A stretch of 64,000 nt of DNA, from contig NC_088863.1 in the NCBI RefSeq assembly GCF_032884065.1, positions 58,904,628-58,968,627 on the forward strand, in the 5' to 3' direction. Both the position numbers and the translations under genes were made by a program. Shown piece after piece: positions 1 to 11,949 of this stretch. The notes beneath the pieces are model-generated. The model was not told the DNA's origin, did not search any database, and saw only the letters and a list, made by a program, of their open reading frames with translations. The stretch is from Artemia franciscana (taxonomy: Eukaryota; Arthropoda; Branchiopoda; Anostraca; Artemiidae). How positions within the stretch are numbered: the stretch's first letter is position 1; each line of letters opens with the position of its first letter.

Positions 1-420
1 AAATCTTGGAAAACGCTTAGAGTGGAGAGATCAGGATGAAACTTGGTGGGTAGAATAAGCAAACGTCGTATATGCGTGATTGACGTTACCCGACGGGATC
101 CGCTCTCTTTGGGGAGTAAGGGGGGTGGTTCCAATGCTTTGGTGAGTTCGGTGCTTCTGGACATGTTAGGACGATGAAAATTGGTAGGCGTGTCATGAAC
201 CTGCACGAATGACTTCATAAAGTTGTTTTCCGCTTTTCGACCATCTGCGCGGCTGAAAGGAGAGGAAAAATTAGAAAAATGAGGCATTTTTAACTTGTAA
301 GCGGGTGATCGGATCTTATTCAAATTTTGATATTTAAAAGGACTTTGTGTCTCAGAGCTCTTATTTTAAATGCCGACCGGTATTAAGCCTCTAACTTTTC
401 CTTTTAAATCAAACTATTGA
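1..420. repeat. Interspersed repeat R1, diverged copy
   Basis: Two blocks of this stretch recur at 5930-6715: one containing AAAACGCTTAGAGTGGAG near position 10, and one containing GGTGATCGGATCTTA near 304 followed by CAGAGCTCTTATTTTAAAT. The order of the blocks is the same in both places. No protein reads through them. The family is not recognised. Confidence 0.6.
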
Positions 421-530
421 TTCATAGAATTTTGCTAGAGCTCATATCACATGAGGTCTTGTCTCTTCCGATCTCGTCACAAGTGTCATATGAGCTCTTA
501 GCTCTTGTGATTTAGTACTTAGCACTCAAC

Positions 531-895
531 CAGAGGCGGTTTTAGGGGGGTGACAGAGGGGCAGTTGCCACGAGTGCAGAAATTTCTGGGGGTACAGAGT
601 TTCAAATGAATAATCTAGTAATTTTAATCATGTTGTAATTTTTGTAATTTTTTTATTAAAGTAAAGGAGAGGGCGCAATTGGCAGTAAGCATAAAAAATT
701 GAATCCAAAACGTTCCTTTTCAAATGTAAACTAAGAAAAGTCAGATTTAAATGAATAAAAATTTTGTTGATAAATGAAAATTTTGTTAATAAATAGAAAT
801 TTTGTAAAAATTTGGCCTGAAAATTTTGGGAGACTGGGGAGGAGGTACTAATCAAGATTTTCCCCCGGTTACAAGAAGGGCCAGAAACGCCACTT
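531..895. mobile_element. hAT-like MITE with decayed 8-bp target duplication
   Basis: The left end reads CAGAGGCGGTTTTAGG. The right end, read on the other strand, starts AAGTGGCGTTTCTGG. These are imperfect terminal inverted repeats of the CAGNGGCG type common in hAT elements. The flanks are cactcaac (523-530) and tactcaat (896-903), matching at 6 of 8 bases, as expected for an old 8-bp duplication. The 365-bp interior has no transposase, so this is a non-autonomous copy. The assignment rests on the ends and flanks only. Confidence 0.5.
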
Positions 896-903
896 TACTC
901 AAT

Positions 904-1440
904 GAGTGTATTCGAATATATTCGAGCGAACTAAGACGATGTTTATGTGGATTCTAAAACTATTCATTTTTATTAGTATATGTATATTGTTACCTAATAA
1001 ATAAATTACCAAGAATATTTATTAATATGTCTTTTATATTTATATGGGGTTTCTAGGAAACTCGCAATCATAAATGGGGCCGTGAATGACAATGGTTCAA
1101 GAATCTCTGATCTATATAAACGATAACACCCCTTTTCTTACACCCAAAATTCTGTAATGTACATGTTATTTGAACTTATTGAACAATACTGCTTTTCATT
1201 GAAAATTTTGACTAAGTATTCAGATTTTGTCCAAAACTTTAGTTACAATCATTGATCATAATTCTTACTTAGGAAAACTGAAAAGCGGAAAGTTGCCAAT
1301 ATTTTTACAAATTTTGATGTATACAGTTAAACAGCAAGGAATCGGAGGTTTATTCATTTAGTAGCCTGCATCATATCTTGGAAAGGTCTGTACATGGTTT
1401 GAAGAAAGATCAGAAATTCAATATCGAAAAATAGTTTCGT
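904..1440. other. No gene seen
   Basis: AT-rich sequence upstream of the first visible FDXR exon, presumably FDXR intron. No coding stretch, repeat or RNA recognised. Confidence 0.5.
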
Positions 1441-1740
1441 TTCAACTGGAAGTAAGTAGCAAAATTCAAACTTAAAACGAACAGAAATAATTTTAAATAT
1501 GTGAGGGACTGTCTTCTTTTCTGCCCTGCTCTTTGCACTAAAGTTTAATCCTCCGTCCCATATCTCCAAGAACAACTGCTGAAACACAGAGACCCTAGGA
1601 TTGTAAAAAGAAGCTTTTTAAAGCACTAACAACCTTAGCAGAGCGAGCAAAGGGCAAAAATGGGCCAGCAAGCCCCCATATTCTGAGTAATTGCTGTTAA
1701 TTTTAAGTTTAAATATTGCTCCTTACTTTCAGATGGGAAA
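1441..1740. repeat. Foldback head of repeat R2, old copy
   Basis: It begins with GGAAGTAAGTAGCAAAATTC and ends with the approximate inverse, ATTGCTCCTTACTTTCAG. Inside are CTGCTCTTTGCACTAAAG and its inverted partner near 1640. The layout matches the younger foldback copies at 39690-39900 and 43770-43990 but is much more diverged, so it is an ancient copy. Confidence 0.55.
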
Positions 1741-2713
1741 ACGTGTACTATTTAATGTGCTGAGTGCTTTCATGAAGGACTAAAAATTTTTTGTATAATG
1801 AGTAGAAAATTTGCGTCAAAGTATTGGAGAGCCAAATCTTGAGCAGTCTAGTTTCTTATCCGTATGAACAAGTTGTATTACGTATCATATTAATGATATT
1901 GAACTTGAAATCAAAAAGACTTGTCTTTCAAAAGTGGATCAAAACTATTTGAAATGACGAAGCTTTTAAAACTGTTTTAAAATGGCATTTAAAACTAGTG
2001 CTCCCTCTCCCATCCTGTGCGCGCATATGAAAGTGTCTGATATTCATGTCTAGATTTAAAGCTTTGACGTTTCTAGGCCCAAGCATTTTTGGCACTCCGG
2101 TTTTGTAAGATTTTTGGGGAAATCACTGAAAATTCGGGGATGGTGGAAACACTAAACAGAAAGTATCTGATGAGCTAAAAGTAATAAAAAAGAGGGGTGA
2201 TACCGAACTCTAGGCTGCCATTCTTGGGGTACATCTGACAGTTTATAAGTGACGACGAAATTCCTGTGTTGTTTTAAAATCACTTTTCTGTCAATAGGTA
2301 GAGCGGAAGCGTAGTTCACCTGCCGGTTTGGTGATAAATCACATCTGTCCAGTTTTTGGTAAGAAAAAAAGATCAATCTGATCAATTTATTGCGCCCTCT
2401 TGTATTTTGCTTCCCTAGGCCTGGTTTTAGTGGGCCTACTGATGTAAGAATCCTTCTCTGTTACTTATGGACTTGGACACAAGCCTTGATATTTCGGCAG
2501 GAACAGGTTTAATAATAACCAAAACATCAATAATGAATGTTATGGTCATCATTATCACTTTTTAAGTTAGTTTATCGAACAAATCATTTTTAATAAGGCA
2601 ATCAGTCATTTACTTTTTATCCGACCATAAGCACTTCCGACCTGAAGTATCTCTTTGCCCCGGATTTGTCAATGAATGCAAAAAACTGCAACTATATAGT
2701 TCAATTTTTTCAG
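1741..2713. other. Probable FDXR intron sequence
   Basis: No coding stretch is seen. The segment ends in a pyrimidine-rich tract and the AG acceptor at 2712-2713 that starts the first visible FDXR exon. The preceding FDXR exon was looked for and not found here. Confidence 0.5.
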
Positions 2714-2881
2714 ATGTGTATTGCAGTGGTTGGGTGTCAACTGGGTCGGTTGGAGTTATTGCCACAACTATGAATAATTCGTTTGCAGTTGGAAACGCGA
2801 TTGTTACGGACTTGAAAGAGAAAGAACCGAACCCATCCAAAGCCGGACAAAGTAGAATACGACAGCTTCTTGAAAATAAAG
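2714..2881 (+). CDS. FDXR: NADPH:adrenodoxin oxidoreductase, penultimate coding exon
   Basis: FDXR is the mitochondrial FAD enzyme that passes electrons from NADPH to ferredoxin, for Fe-S cluster assembly and for mitochondrial cytochrome P450s, including steroid synthesis. This exon encodes about 56 residues: VYCSGWVSTGSVGVIATTMN, then a segment ending SRIRQLLENK. It aligns with vertebrate FDXR in the block [20 protein letters not shown] through the PGYAAIQALLSSR region. The acceptor is a pyrimidine run plus AG at 2712-2713. The donor is G|GTTCCT at 2881/2882. The exon ends in phase 1 and joins the exon at 13366 to restore a glycine codon. No stop or frameshift is seen. Upstream exons lie outside the window. 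The family call is from remembered human FDXR. Confidence 0.88.
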
Positions 2882-3400
2882 GTTCCTTTAATTTATTTCA
2901 ATTTGCATTTAATTATTTTTCCTTGTCTTTAGGTCTTAAAACCTGAAAATGCAGCTTCTGTTTTGATATGTTCTTCATTTTCCAGTTTATATTCGGCCCA
3001 GTCTTTAACTGTTTTGGTTTATCCTGGCTCTTAGTTTTGAGCTATTATAGAACTATTCTAAAACTTGAAATTAACTTCTTTTTTTATTTTAGGCTTCCGA
3101 TTTCCAATTTTTCTTTACAGTGGAGCAATTTTCTTATATATGTTTACTCTGGGTTTTAAATATAGATGTAACCTTAATAAAACTTTTTTTATAAGAGCAT
3201 TAGCAACTTATTAATAAGTAGTAATAATTTTTCAGGAGTAAGTCTTGAATAAAAATTATATGGTAATTTAGGTCAAAATTCAAGAAAAATAGAGTAATAG
3301 TGGCATAATTTACCACCAAATTACAAATATACAGCCCAATAGCCCGCCTGAGAAGCAGAATTTGTCCAGGGGGGGGGGGTATTTTGAAGAAACATGGGTT

Positions 3401-3586
3401 GCAGCGGTAGCTAGCAGCCTAGTAAGAGATGATCACATACCTTAATAAAAATTGCAATAGCCGATAACTTCTAAAATAAGAGTCAGATTAAAACAAGAGG
3501 TACATGATTAGAACCACCTTTATCCCTATATAGGAAAGTAATTGTCCCTTGGCTTGAATAACGAGGAAAATTGATTGGCTTGAAAT
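3401..3586. repeat. Direct repeat, copy 1 of 2
   Basis: It starts GCAGCGGTAGCTAGCAGCCT and runs to a segment ending GGCTTGAAAT. The same order of words recurs at 3899-4090 with many substitutions. The roughly 310 bp between the copies is unrelated. Confidence 0.65.
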
Positions 3587-3898
3587 CTACATAAGGGAAC
3601 GACGTAGTTCATTATATATGTGATAGCTGAAGCGATAGCTTTCATGTGGTAGCCTTCATTATATATGTTATTGTAGAGATAGCTGACATACTAATGTAAA
3701 GGATCATCATAGTTAATGATTAACATATTTTTGAAGTTTCATCAGTATCAAGGCTGTAGAAATATCTAAAGCCCAGTAAAGAAAAAAACACAGCATATAC
3801 TGGAGTTACTTAGATGTCTGATTATCTGAGGGTCGTCTCTTACTATTATAATTATAAAAAGCCATAGAGTTTTTCCTGTTATAGTCTTTATCTGGGTG

Positions 3899-4090
3899 GC
3901 AGCAGTAGCTAGCAGCCTAGTAAGAGACGATCACGTCCCATAGCAAAAACTACAATAATCCTTAAATCCTACAAATAAAGTCAAATCTAAACAAGAAGCA
4001 CAGCATTAGAACTACCCTGTCCGAAACCCCTGTTTAGGAAACTTGATATCTCTTGACTTGAACAACGAGTAAAATATATTGGTTTGAAAA
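3899..4090. repeat. Direct repeat, copy 2 of 2
   Basis: It starts GCAGCAGTAGCTAGCAGCCT and matches 3401-3586 along its whole length, at perhaps three quarters identity by eye. It could be a dispersed family with two insertions or a local duplication. Confidence 0.65.
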
Positions 4091-4605
4091 ACAAGAAAAG
4101 GGGCTGCAACCACAATATTTTGCATGTACGGCATCTTTTTTCTTGTTTTTTCTTTTCCTCAAATGTTCTTGAAAGAGCCTGATACCTGCCCAATATTTTA
4201 GATTAAATTAACCTTCTTCATTACCACAATTTAGCTTCACTCAACTGTTGCCGATTGCATCGCTTCGGTTCCCTGACGTGTTGCGGGTGGTTTACCCCAC
4301 TAGCTTCAGCTGAATGCATTACTTTTGAGTCTGCCCGTCGACCTAGACTTGAAATATTTTATGGTGCTTACTCCGTTAATGAGCTTTTGTCTCTTACTTT
4401 ACGTGCAATTTCTGTCAGTGGGTGTGGTCCGAACTTTACGGTATATCTGTAGACAATCCGTGCCATCTGTGCACGGTGTATACCAAGTCTCGGCTACGAC
4501 AATTTTTGGTTTTGCGAACACGTCATTACTGAAGAAGTCATATTGTTGCCTGAACCAGTATATAAACTGAAACCAGTATGGCGAAGCAAAAAAAATTCTT
4601 TGTGT

Positions 4606-5080
4606 CTAAAGCTCAGGCTGTTGAATAGCAACGTCATGTCCTTTATGAAAGTGATTACTGGAAGCTAAATGTCCAGCTAGAAAAACGTATTCTAGCATTT
4701 GAAAATGTCTGCCTCAGAAGAATCCTTAACCTTTCTTGGCAAGACAGAGTCATGAACGTAGTGGTCCGCAGACGAACAGATCAACCGCCAGTCTCTGATC
4801 TGAAGCAGAAAAGATTGACCTATCTTGGTCATGTTCTTCGAATGCCAGGAGACCGTCTTCCGAGTGGTGTCTACGAGTGGCAAACCGAGGGTAGTTGAAA
4901 AGAGGGCGACCGAAACACACCCTTTGAAGACAGTACGACCGAGATCTGTGGACTGCTGAGCTGTCGTTACAACTACTGTGGGAGGACGTCACGGCTGCTG
5001 CTCCACTCTGGGACGTCTGGTGAGGCTTTGTTGATACCCCAGTGCAACACCCGGCCCTCGAGGAACTAAGGTAAGGTAAG
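4606..5080 (+). mobile_element. LINE 3' fragment: reverse-transcriptase ORF C-terminus and 3' tail
   Basis: The + strand encodes the C-terminal end of a non-LTR retrotransposon ORF2. Near 4610 it reads LRLLNSNVMS, then from about 4640 YWKLNVQLEKRIL and CLRRILNLSWQDRV, then RRRTDQPPVSDL and LTYLGHVLRMPGDRLP. This block, with a GHVLRMP motif, is typical of LINE ORF2 C-termini. A stop at about 4897 and frame changes near 4645 and 4900 break the reading; the continuation RGRPKHTL, then ELSLQLLWEDVTAAAPLWDVW, appears in another frame. The copy ends with a GGTAA tandem tail near 5068-5080. The RT core and endonuclease are absent, so it is a dead 5'-truncated copy in the FDXR intron. Confidence 0.75.
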
Positions 5081-5253
5081 AGCATATTGTTGCCAAACTT
5101 TAGGTTTGCTACGGTACGCACACTATTAAACATGGCTTGTATTTTCTTGAAGAAGGTGTATTCCTTTTGTAGCTTTAAAAAGAAACTTTTGTTAAGTTTT
5201 GCGCTTACACAAACTGATGAAGGTAGAGTGGTGCACAACTTTCCTGCAGCTCT

Positions 5254-5255
<2 letters not shown>

Positions 5256-5338
<83 letters not shown>
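5256..5338. repeat. (TA)n microsatellite
   Basis: Uninterrupted TA dinucleotides, 83 bp, with no Helitron end adjoining it, unlike most other long TA tracts here. Confidence 0.95.
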
Positions 5339-5341
<3 letters not shown>

Positions 5342-5929
5342 GCACGCCCTATGTGTCAGCAATGGTTCTGGGGGATCTATTGTTGTAACTTATTCCTAAA
5401 CGCCAAAATAAAATTTATTTTAAATTCTCAAGTATTTTTATTGTTTCAATCCAAAAATTTGAATTTGTTGCTACAATACTATAGATATTTTTCATTATAG
5501 AAGATACTGTTAGAGATTTTTGACTGAGGTTGTTTTTTTGTATAACATTGCTTTAATTGAATCATTTTATAATCTGATGACCAAAGTATATTATATCTTA
5601 CATTAATTTCTTTTTTCCTTACTAATCTTTTATCTCTCCTAGCCTTTGTTTCATAAAATAAGGTATCACTGAGATTTCTTCAGTGATAGTTAGATAGTTA
5701 GATGAACTATCTTGCAGATTGGTTCTAAAGCCTTGTGAAAGTATTATTCAATGTAATCTTGACTGCTAGGAATTAAACCTATGTGTTATATCTTTGACCT
5801 TAACCATGGTAAATGTGAACAAAACCTATCTGTTCGTGTATTAAGACCGAAAATTACACACAGGAATAAGGTTTAAGTTTTTCCTTAGTAGACACTATTA
5901 AGAACAAACTGCGTTGTCACCCATAAACA

Positions 5930-6715
5930 ACTGAAATTTGGCAGGCGTATGAGTGACCAGATCAGATTAAATTAGAAAAAATTTCCGTGATTCGACCATC
6001 TGGGGGGAGGGGGGAGGGTTCGTGGTTAATTTTTAAAAAATAGAAAAAAATGAGTTATTTTGACTTACCAATGGGTGATCGGATCCTAATGAAATTCGGT
6101 ATTTAGAAGGATATCGTGTCTCTGAGCTCTTATTTTAAATACCGACAGTATCTGGTGACATTGGGAGGAGTTGGAGGGGGAACCTAAAATCTTAGAAAAC
6201 GCTTAGAGTGGAGGGATCGGGATGAAACTTTGTGGAAAAATTAAGCACAAGTCCTAGATGCGTGATTGACATAACCGGAACGATTCCGCTCTCTTTGGGG
6301 GATAATTTGGGGTTAATTCTGAAAAATTAGAAAAAAGTAGGTATTTTTAACTGACGAAGCAGTGTTCGGATCTTAGTGAAATTTCATATTTAGAAGGAAT
6401 TCGTATCTCAGATCTCTTATTTTACATCCTGACTGGATCCAGTGTCATTGGGTGGAGTTGGGTGGGGGGGGACCGGAAATCTTGAAAAAGGCTTAGAGTG
6501 TAAAGATCAGGAGGAAACTTGGTGGGAAGAATAAACACAAGTCCAAGATACGCGACTGACATAAGCGGACCTGATCGTCTAGGAGGGGGGGGGGGTAATT
6601 CGGAAAAATTAGAAAAAATGAGGTATTTGTAACTCATGAACGGGTTATCAGATCTTAATGAAATTTGATATTTAGAAGGATCTTGTGCTTCAGAGCTCTT
6701 ATCTTATGTATAAAA
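5930..6715. repeat. Repeat R1, about 2.5 tandem units of ~285 bp
   Basis: The word GAAAAAAxTGAGxTATTT recurs near 6042, 6331 and 6612. Each is followed by GATCGGATCxTAxTGAAATT and an AGCTCTTATTTTA-like word. AAATCTTxxAAAACGCTTAGAG recurs near 6189 and, weaker, 6478. Poly-G runs interrupt the units. The same units form positions 1-420. Confidence 0.7.
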
Positions 6716-7164
6716 AATAATTTCTTTTTAATGGTATTATTGTTAATTGCAAAAGTGACTATATTTATCTTTTTCCTTAAAAATGAGCCCATAAACAACT
6801 CTCTTTGATATTGAATATATAAATAAGGACTTGTAGGGGACAGAAACAAATCAAACGCTAGTCGGAGCAATTGGAATTCGAGGAGGCGCTGAAATTTTAC
6901 CACCTTGAGTACACCTCAGATCATTGCGTGCGCCGCACACTGCCACCACGCTCACCTGGTCTACCTGATTTCAGAAAGTCGGTGCCTCGTCGTGGGTATC
7001 TAAAATGTGTCAATTCTCTGTTTAGTCTACCAAACAACAGCCCAATAGAGCGAGGCTCGGATCGACCAAAACAACAAGTTTTTATATCTGGAAGGTGCCC
7101 TAACTAATCTCCTGTACAACTTTGTATCCTATTAACATTAAGCCTTTTCACAATCAACACTAAA

Positions 7165-8236
7165 ATGAAAAAACATGTTTGCTACTTCTATGACCAAGAA
7201 ATTTGAGACTTTTATGGAACGGAGCACCCGATGAGCCCCCCATTGTATAAGAATGACTCATAGTCTAATACTTACTTACGGGCTTTACAAAAAATGGCGA
7301 TCTATCGCCCTCACAAAGCAACTACTGCTGAAATCGAAAAAATTCATAGTGATGAGTATTTGGATTTCCTTTGTAATATTCAACCTGACAACATTGAGAA
7401 TTATGTGAAACAACAGCGAAAATTCATCTTACGAACCGACTGTCCTGTTTTTTAGGGTATGTACAGATTTTTTCGGTTATCGACCGGTGGGTTTATAGAT
7501 GGTGCAATCAAATTCAACACAAAACAAGCATATGTTGCAAACAACTGGTCAGGAGGGTTTCACCACGCTAAAAAGGCCATGACATCTGGCTTCTGTTATG
7601 TCAATAACATAGTTTTAGCAGTTCTTGATCTTTTGAATGATCACAAAAGAGTTTTATATGTTGACATTGACATTCACCATGGAGGTGGTGTAGAAGAAGG
7701 CCTTTACTATACAAAGCGAGTCATGACAGTGTCATTTCACTAGTTTGGAAAAAAATTTCCCTGGAACCGGAGCTTTGAGGGAAACAGGTTTTGAAAAGGG
7801 AAAACGATATTCAGTTAATGTGCCATTAAAAAGAAGAATAGGAGATCATAGTTATAAACAAACTTTTACACTTGTCTTGACTAAAGCGATGGAAGTGTAT
7901 CAGTCAGGCGTTGTAGTGCTTCAATGTGGCGCTGACAGTTTAAGCGAAGATGCTTTTGGTTGCTTTAACTTGTCCCTTGTTGGACATGGAAAATGTGTCG
8001 AATCTTTCAAGAAGTACCCCTTCTTCTACTCGATGATATACGCCCTCTAACGTAGCCAGGTGTTGGACTTACGAAACCTCAATAGCTTTGGGCTGTGAAA
8101 TTCCAAACCAATAGCCATTTAACGAATACATTGAGAATCTTGGTCTAAATACAAATTTATATATTAGGCCCTCTAATATACAGGACGAGAATAGTAGGCA
8201 ATATTTGGATCAAGTAAAAACCAGTATTTTAAAAAT
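7165..8236 (+). pseudogene. Class I histone deacetylase (HDAC1/2/Rpd3) retropseudogene
   Basis: Class I HDACs remove acetyl groups from histone lysines, using a zinc site inside nuclear corepressor complexes. An intronless reading starts at ATG 7165 with KKHVCYFYDQE and continues with [70 protein letters not shown] and VMTVSFH. It then shows FPGTGALRETGFEKGKRYSV, VVLQCGADSLSEDAFGCFNL and NVARCWTYETSIALGCEIPN. This aligns with human HDAC1 from its N-terminus to about residue 390. Stops fall after YDQEI, KNDS, CPVF, VMTVSFH and IPNQ. A frame change near 8020 has erased the glycine-rich loop, and the HHGDGVEE motif reads HHGGGVEE. Lack of introns across many exons suggests a processed copy, though no clear poly(A) tail or target duplication was found. 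The functional parent is not in the window. Confidence 0.88.
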
Positions 8237-8465
8237 CAATCAATGTTGCAATGCGCACCAGATGTACAGATGCAAACTATCCCTCCAAATTTTTTTTTGA
8301 GCAAGAATCTGATGTTAAATAAAAATCAATAGGTATTATACTTACTGAAATCTAAAAGAAAAAATAAAATAAAATGAATGACACAGAGAGAATAAGGTAA
8401 AAAGGATTGAAAAGGTTTGATTTGGTTACCGGATCCAAACGTATAACCTTAATTAAATAAAAATT

Positions 8466-10130
8466 TTAAAAGAAAGTAAGGAGCCACATCAAAACTTAAA
8501 ATGAACTGATATCACTACGTATGTGAGGGGGTTGCTCTTTCCTCAATACCTCATTCTTCATTCTTAAATCTTTATTTTTTGTTCCACTTCTTTAAGATCA
8601 ACTCTTGAAACATTAGGGCCATTTGAATAATAAGTTGTTTTTTTAAAGTTAAAAAAAAATTTAGCGTAAAGAGCGAGAAATTGAGAAGAAGGCAACTCCC
8701 CTCATCTACGCAAATGTCTGTTCGTTTTAATTTTTGATACTGCTCCCTACTTCCAGTTGAAAAAAAAAGACTTGTCTGTTTGTATTTAATTTCTAATTAT
8801 TTTCAAAAATGTCGGGAAATCTAGCCCCCTCTTGATGGAAAATTCTTTCCAACCACGAAAATTCCCTCTGTAGAAAGTTCTTCCCGCATAAGATACCGCT
8901 CCTCTGCCCCAGACCCCCCCCCCCTCAGACAATCCCATTCTAGCTGAAATTCGCCCGGAAAATTTTTTGCAGACGATTTCAGCTGAAAATTTTCTCCGCA
9001 TACTTTCATGTAAAAAGAAGTTTAATTTCTGACTGTTTTTAAAATAATGCGGGGAACCCCTTCTTCGTGGAAAATCTTTTCTTCTAATATACCTCCCCCC
9101 TAACAAAAAGTTGCTCCCCTCGAAAATTTTCTCTGGAGGATTTTTCTCTTGGAAAATCGCCCCTCTAAGGAAAAATACTCGACAATTCTAACCTGTTGGA
9201 AATCCCCCCCCCCCTAGCGGACAATTCCCCTTAAGTTTTGCACATGTAAATTTGAGTCGGCAAAAAGAAAGTAAGACAAATAAAAATAATTTTGTATAGG
9301 AACACCGACAAATTTTCCTTGGAAAGTTCACCTCCTTAAAAATCATCCCCGTGGAAAATACCCCGATCAGAAAATACCCCCCCCCCCCGAAAAAAAAATT
9401 GTATGGCTTCGTATAACAAATATTATACGTCTAAAATTATCAAATTTCATGATTTACAGACCTTTCTCCAGTGGCTCTGATGGGTCACGATATCTCTTAA
9501 GGCATAGTTACTGTACTTTTCAATTATGCTGAATAAAATTGACACCTCAAAATGTTCTTCGGACGACTGTCAGGAAAAAGGAGGATGGGAAGAGGGGCTA
9601 ATTGCCCTCAATCTTTTTGGTCACTTAGAAAGAGCACTAGAACTTTTAAATCCTGTTTGAATGAGCCCTCTTCTAATATTCTAGGCCTATTAGTTCGATG
9701 CCATTATCCATAGAAAAAAGACGCATCCGTGATCTTTCTTCTGAAAAAAAAAAAAAAATACAAAGCTTCATATTTTTACAGATGAGAGCTTGAAACCTCT
9801 ACAACAGGGTTTTCAGATATGCTGAATGTGATGGAGTGATTTTCATTATGTTCTCTTTACTTTTAGGAATTGTTATTACCCCCATTTCTTGAAAATCAGA
9901 CAAATTTTTTCAGACTCATAGTCTTTGATTGGTAACACTAAATTTGACGAATCTTGCATACTTAGAATCAGTAAAATAAGCCTATACTTTTGATATATCT
10001 ATTTGTATCCAATTATGTTTTTTAGAGTTTTGGTGGCTATTTAGCTGTGTTGCTCATTACTTAAAGTTTGTTTCCACAAACTGTTTGAAAAACTATGACA
10101 AAAATGTGACTTCGGAAAATTCAGGGAAGT
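8466..10130. repeat. Interspersed repeat R2, old near-full copy
   Basis: The foldback head is at 8466-8770: GAAAGTAAGGAGCCACATC at one end, CTGCTCCCTACTTCCAGTTG inverted at the other. The body follows, with GGTCACTTAGAAAGAGCACT near 9620, GATGAGAGCTTGAAACCTCTAC near 9780 and an end resembling CACAAACTGTTTGAAAA near 10075. The order equals that of the young copies at 37-52 kb, with heavy divergence. C-runs near 8915, 9205 and 9380 are conspicuous. There is no intact coding sequence. Confidence 0.65.
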
Positions 10131-10244
10131 CGAACCCCAAAATAAAACAAAATTCAAAGTAGTAATTGATATCAAGATCCATGTTTTAATAAGGTATCGA
10201 GATAAGAGTTTGCTTTGAAGAATAATCTGGTAATAATTCAGCTA

Positions 10245-10862
10245 GCGTCTCCGTGGGGCATCTTCTCGAAATGCTAAATAAGAACCTAAAACAAGATACA
10301 AAGCGACTCTTGATTGAGCCACGCAGATTGAGAGTGAATCTAAGACAGGCTACCCTTCATTTTATGAACAAGATCCTCCATTTTCGAAAATATGGAGGTA
10401 GAAGACAAGATAACTTATGAACGACACAAGGCTGATGCCATCAACATCAATAAATACTGATATATCACCCGCAAACATTCAGTCCTTGCAGCGTTAGATT
10501 CAAAAAATGTTTCCTTTATACCTGGTTTACACTTGAGCCGTTGGATCCTAAGTTTGTTGAAGCTGAAAAAATAGGACTTTCAGCTGTGAGAACTTTTGCA
10601 GATCTGATAATCTAGAAAATACGTGGAAGTATTTCTTTGCTTAAGAAAGAAGTTACAGCCAAGACTCGTCTCTATTAATAGGGTCACTTACGATGGATTC
10701 TTTAACATTTTGCATATAACCAGCAATCGACACTTGTTCCCAGAAGTATTCCCAAAGCCTGATGCAGAGATTAGAAAATGGAAGGTCTGGGACCACAACA
10801 AATCTATAAAAATATGGGAAAAGCTGGACGAGTCAGCAAGGATGCTAGAGTTCAGCAAGTAG
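10245..10862 (+). pseudogene. Decayed coding stretch of unrecognised family
   Basis: Successive + strand frames give protein-like text interrupted by stops. Near 10250-10420 it reads SVGHLLEMLNKNLKQDTKRL and RVNLRQATLHFMNKILHFRK. Near 10390-10500 it reads MEVEDKITYERHKADAININ and HSVLAALDSKNVSFIPGL. Near 10530 it reads LEPLDPKFVEAEKIGLSAVR. Last comes a 79-codon open frame ending PDAEIRKWKVWDHNKSIKIW and EKLDESARMLEFSK. The mix of charged and hydrophobic residues looks like a former protein rather than chance, but no family is recognised. Weak text (NELGSGKVTTIRRMYFEK) continues to about 11000. It sits within the FDXR intron. Confidence 0.4.
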
Positions 10863-11949
10863 TAGTTGTCAAAAACAAAAACTAAATGTCATTCACATTT
10901 GTGAGGTCCCACTTCTTCCAAGTGAGGAAATACATTACAGATAGTGAATGAACTTGGATCTGGAAAAGTGACTACCATCAGAAGGATGTATTTTGAAAAA
11001 AATTCCTCAGGGATGGCAAGGCATATTTTTCGCACACCCTGATAATTTGATCCTCAGGACTATGGGTTCAAGTCTGATTCATTTGATTTGGGAGAAAGCC
11101 GAGTAGAAAATTTGCTCTTATTTTAAATTATGAAACGGTGATAAGGTTGATGAAAAAGGATGGTTCCAAATTCAATAAACTTCTGATGCCATATATGTCT
11201 AATTTTATGGATTTATTGTATCATATATACAAATATACTCTGTACTTGCTGTATTGTTACGATAAAATCAATTTAAATTTTTAATTGATGATTTCATCTG
11301 TAGAGTTGGTTAGTTTTGATACAAAGAGAAATACCGTGGGTGCAATCGGACCTTTAGCTGCAGTGAAGTCAACTTTGGTTCTCACTCCAGTTCTGTTAAG
11401 GCCATAAATAGGCACAAGCGCTAAAAGTTAATGCAATTATGTATTTACCCATTAATTTATTAATACTTTATTTATATTTATATTCTACTATATCTTATAT
11501 TATACTATTATATATTATATTGTTATTACCTTACTATTTAGAGTTTCATTTAAGGATCTGAACACGCTCGTGTACTGTGTCCAAATACATAAGAATGTTG
11601 CATAAGCTGATCAAAAATGTAGCAATGGCTTTAGTTAAAAAAAGAAAAGAGCAAGGGAATCAGTATATTGTCAATGCTTTTTGTGTTGCGAGAGCAACAC
11701 TTTGGTTTTGTCGTATTTTTTTCCCTAGTACCCCGATTTCAGCTTATTCCTAGAAAGTGGTAAGGGTCTAACTTCTGCGGCTCTTACGGAAAGTGTGGAC
11801 CTTAGGCCGGATTGATAAATATAACTTTGCTTTTTGCAAAGTTTTGTAGAACTCTTGCCTGGGGCCAAAAATCTATTGTTTCTACCCATTTCTGTTCTTG
11901 ATTTCAGTTGAGTTTATCATTCGGTTTTTTACACTTCGGATAGTAGTAG

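Noticed and set aside
4750-5238. 162-codon open frame on the - strand
   Set aside because: It is antisense to the LINE 3' fragment, whose + strand reading has recognisable motifs.
6871-7107. 78-codon open frame before the HDAC pseudogene
   Set aside because: No similarity recognised, starts in repeat-like DNA and does not align with the HDAC N-terminus.
7165-8236. Working histone deacetylase gene
   Set aside because: Multiple stops, a frame change and an altered catalytic motif; no splice sites that would remove them.
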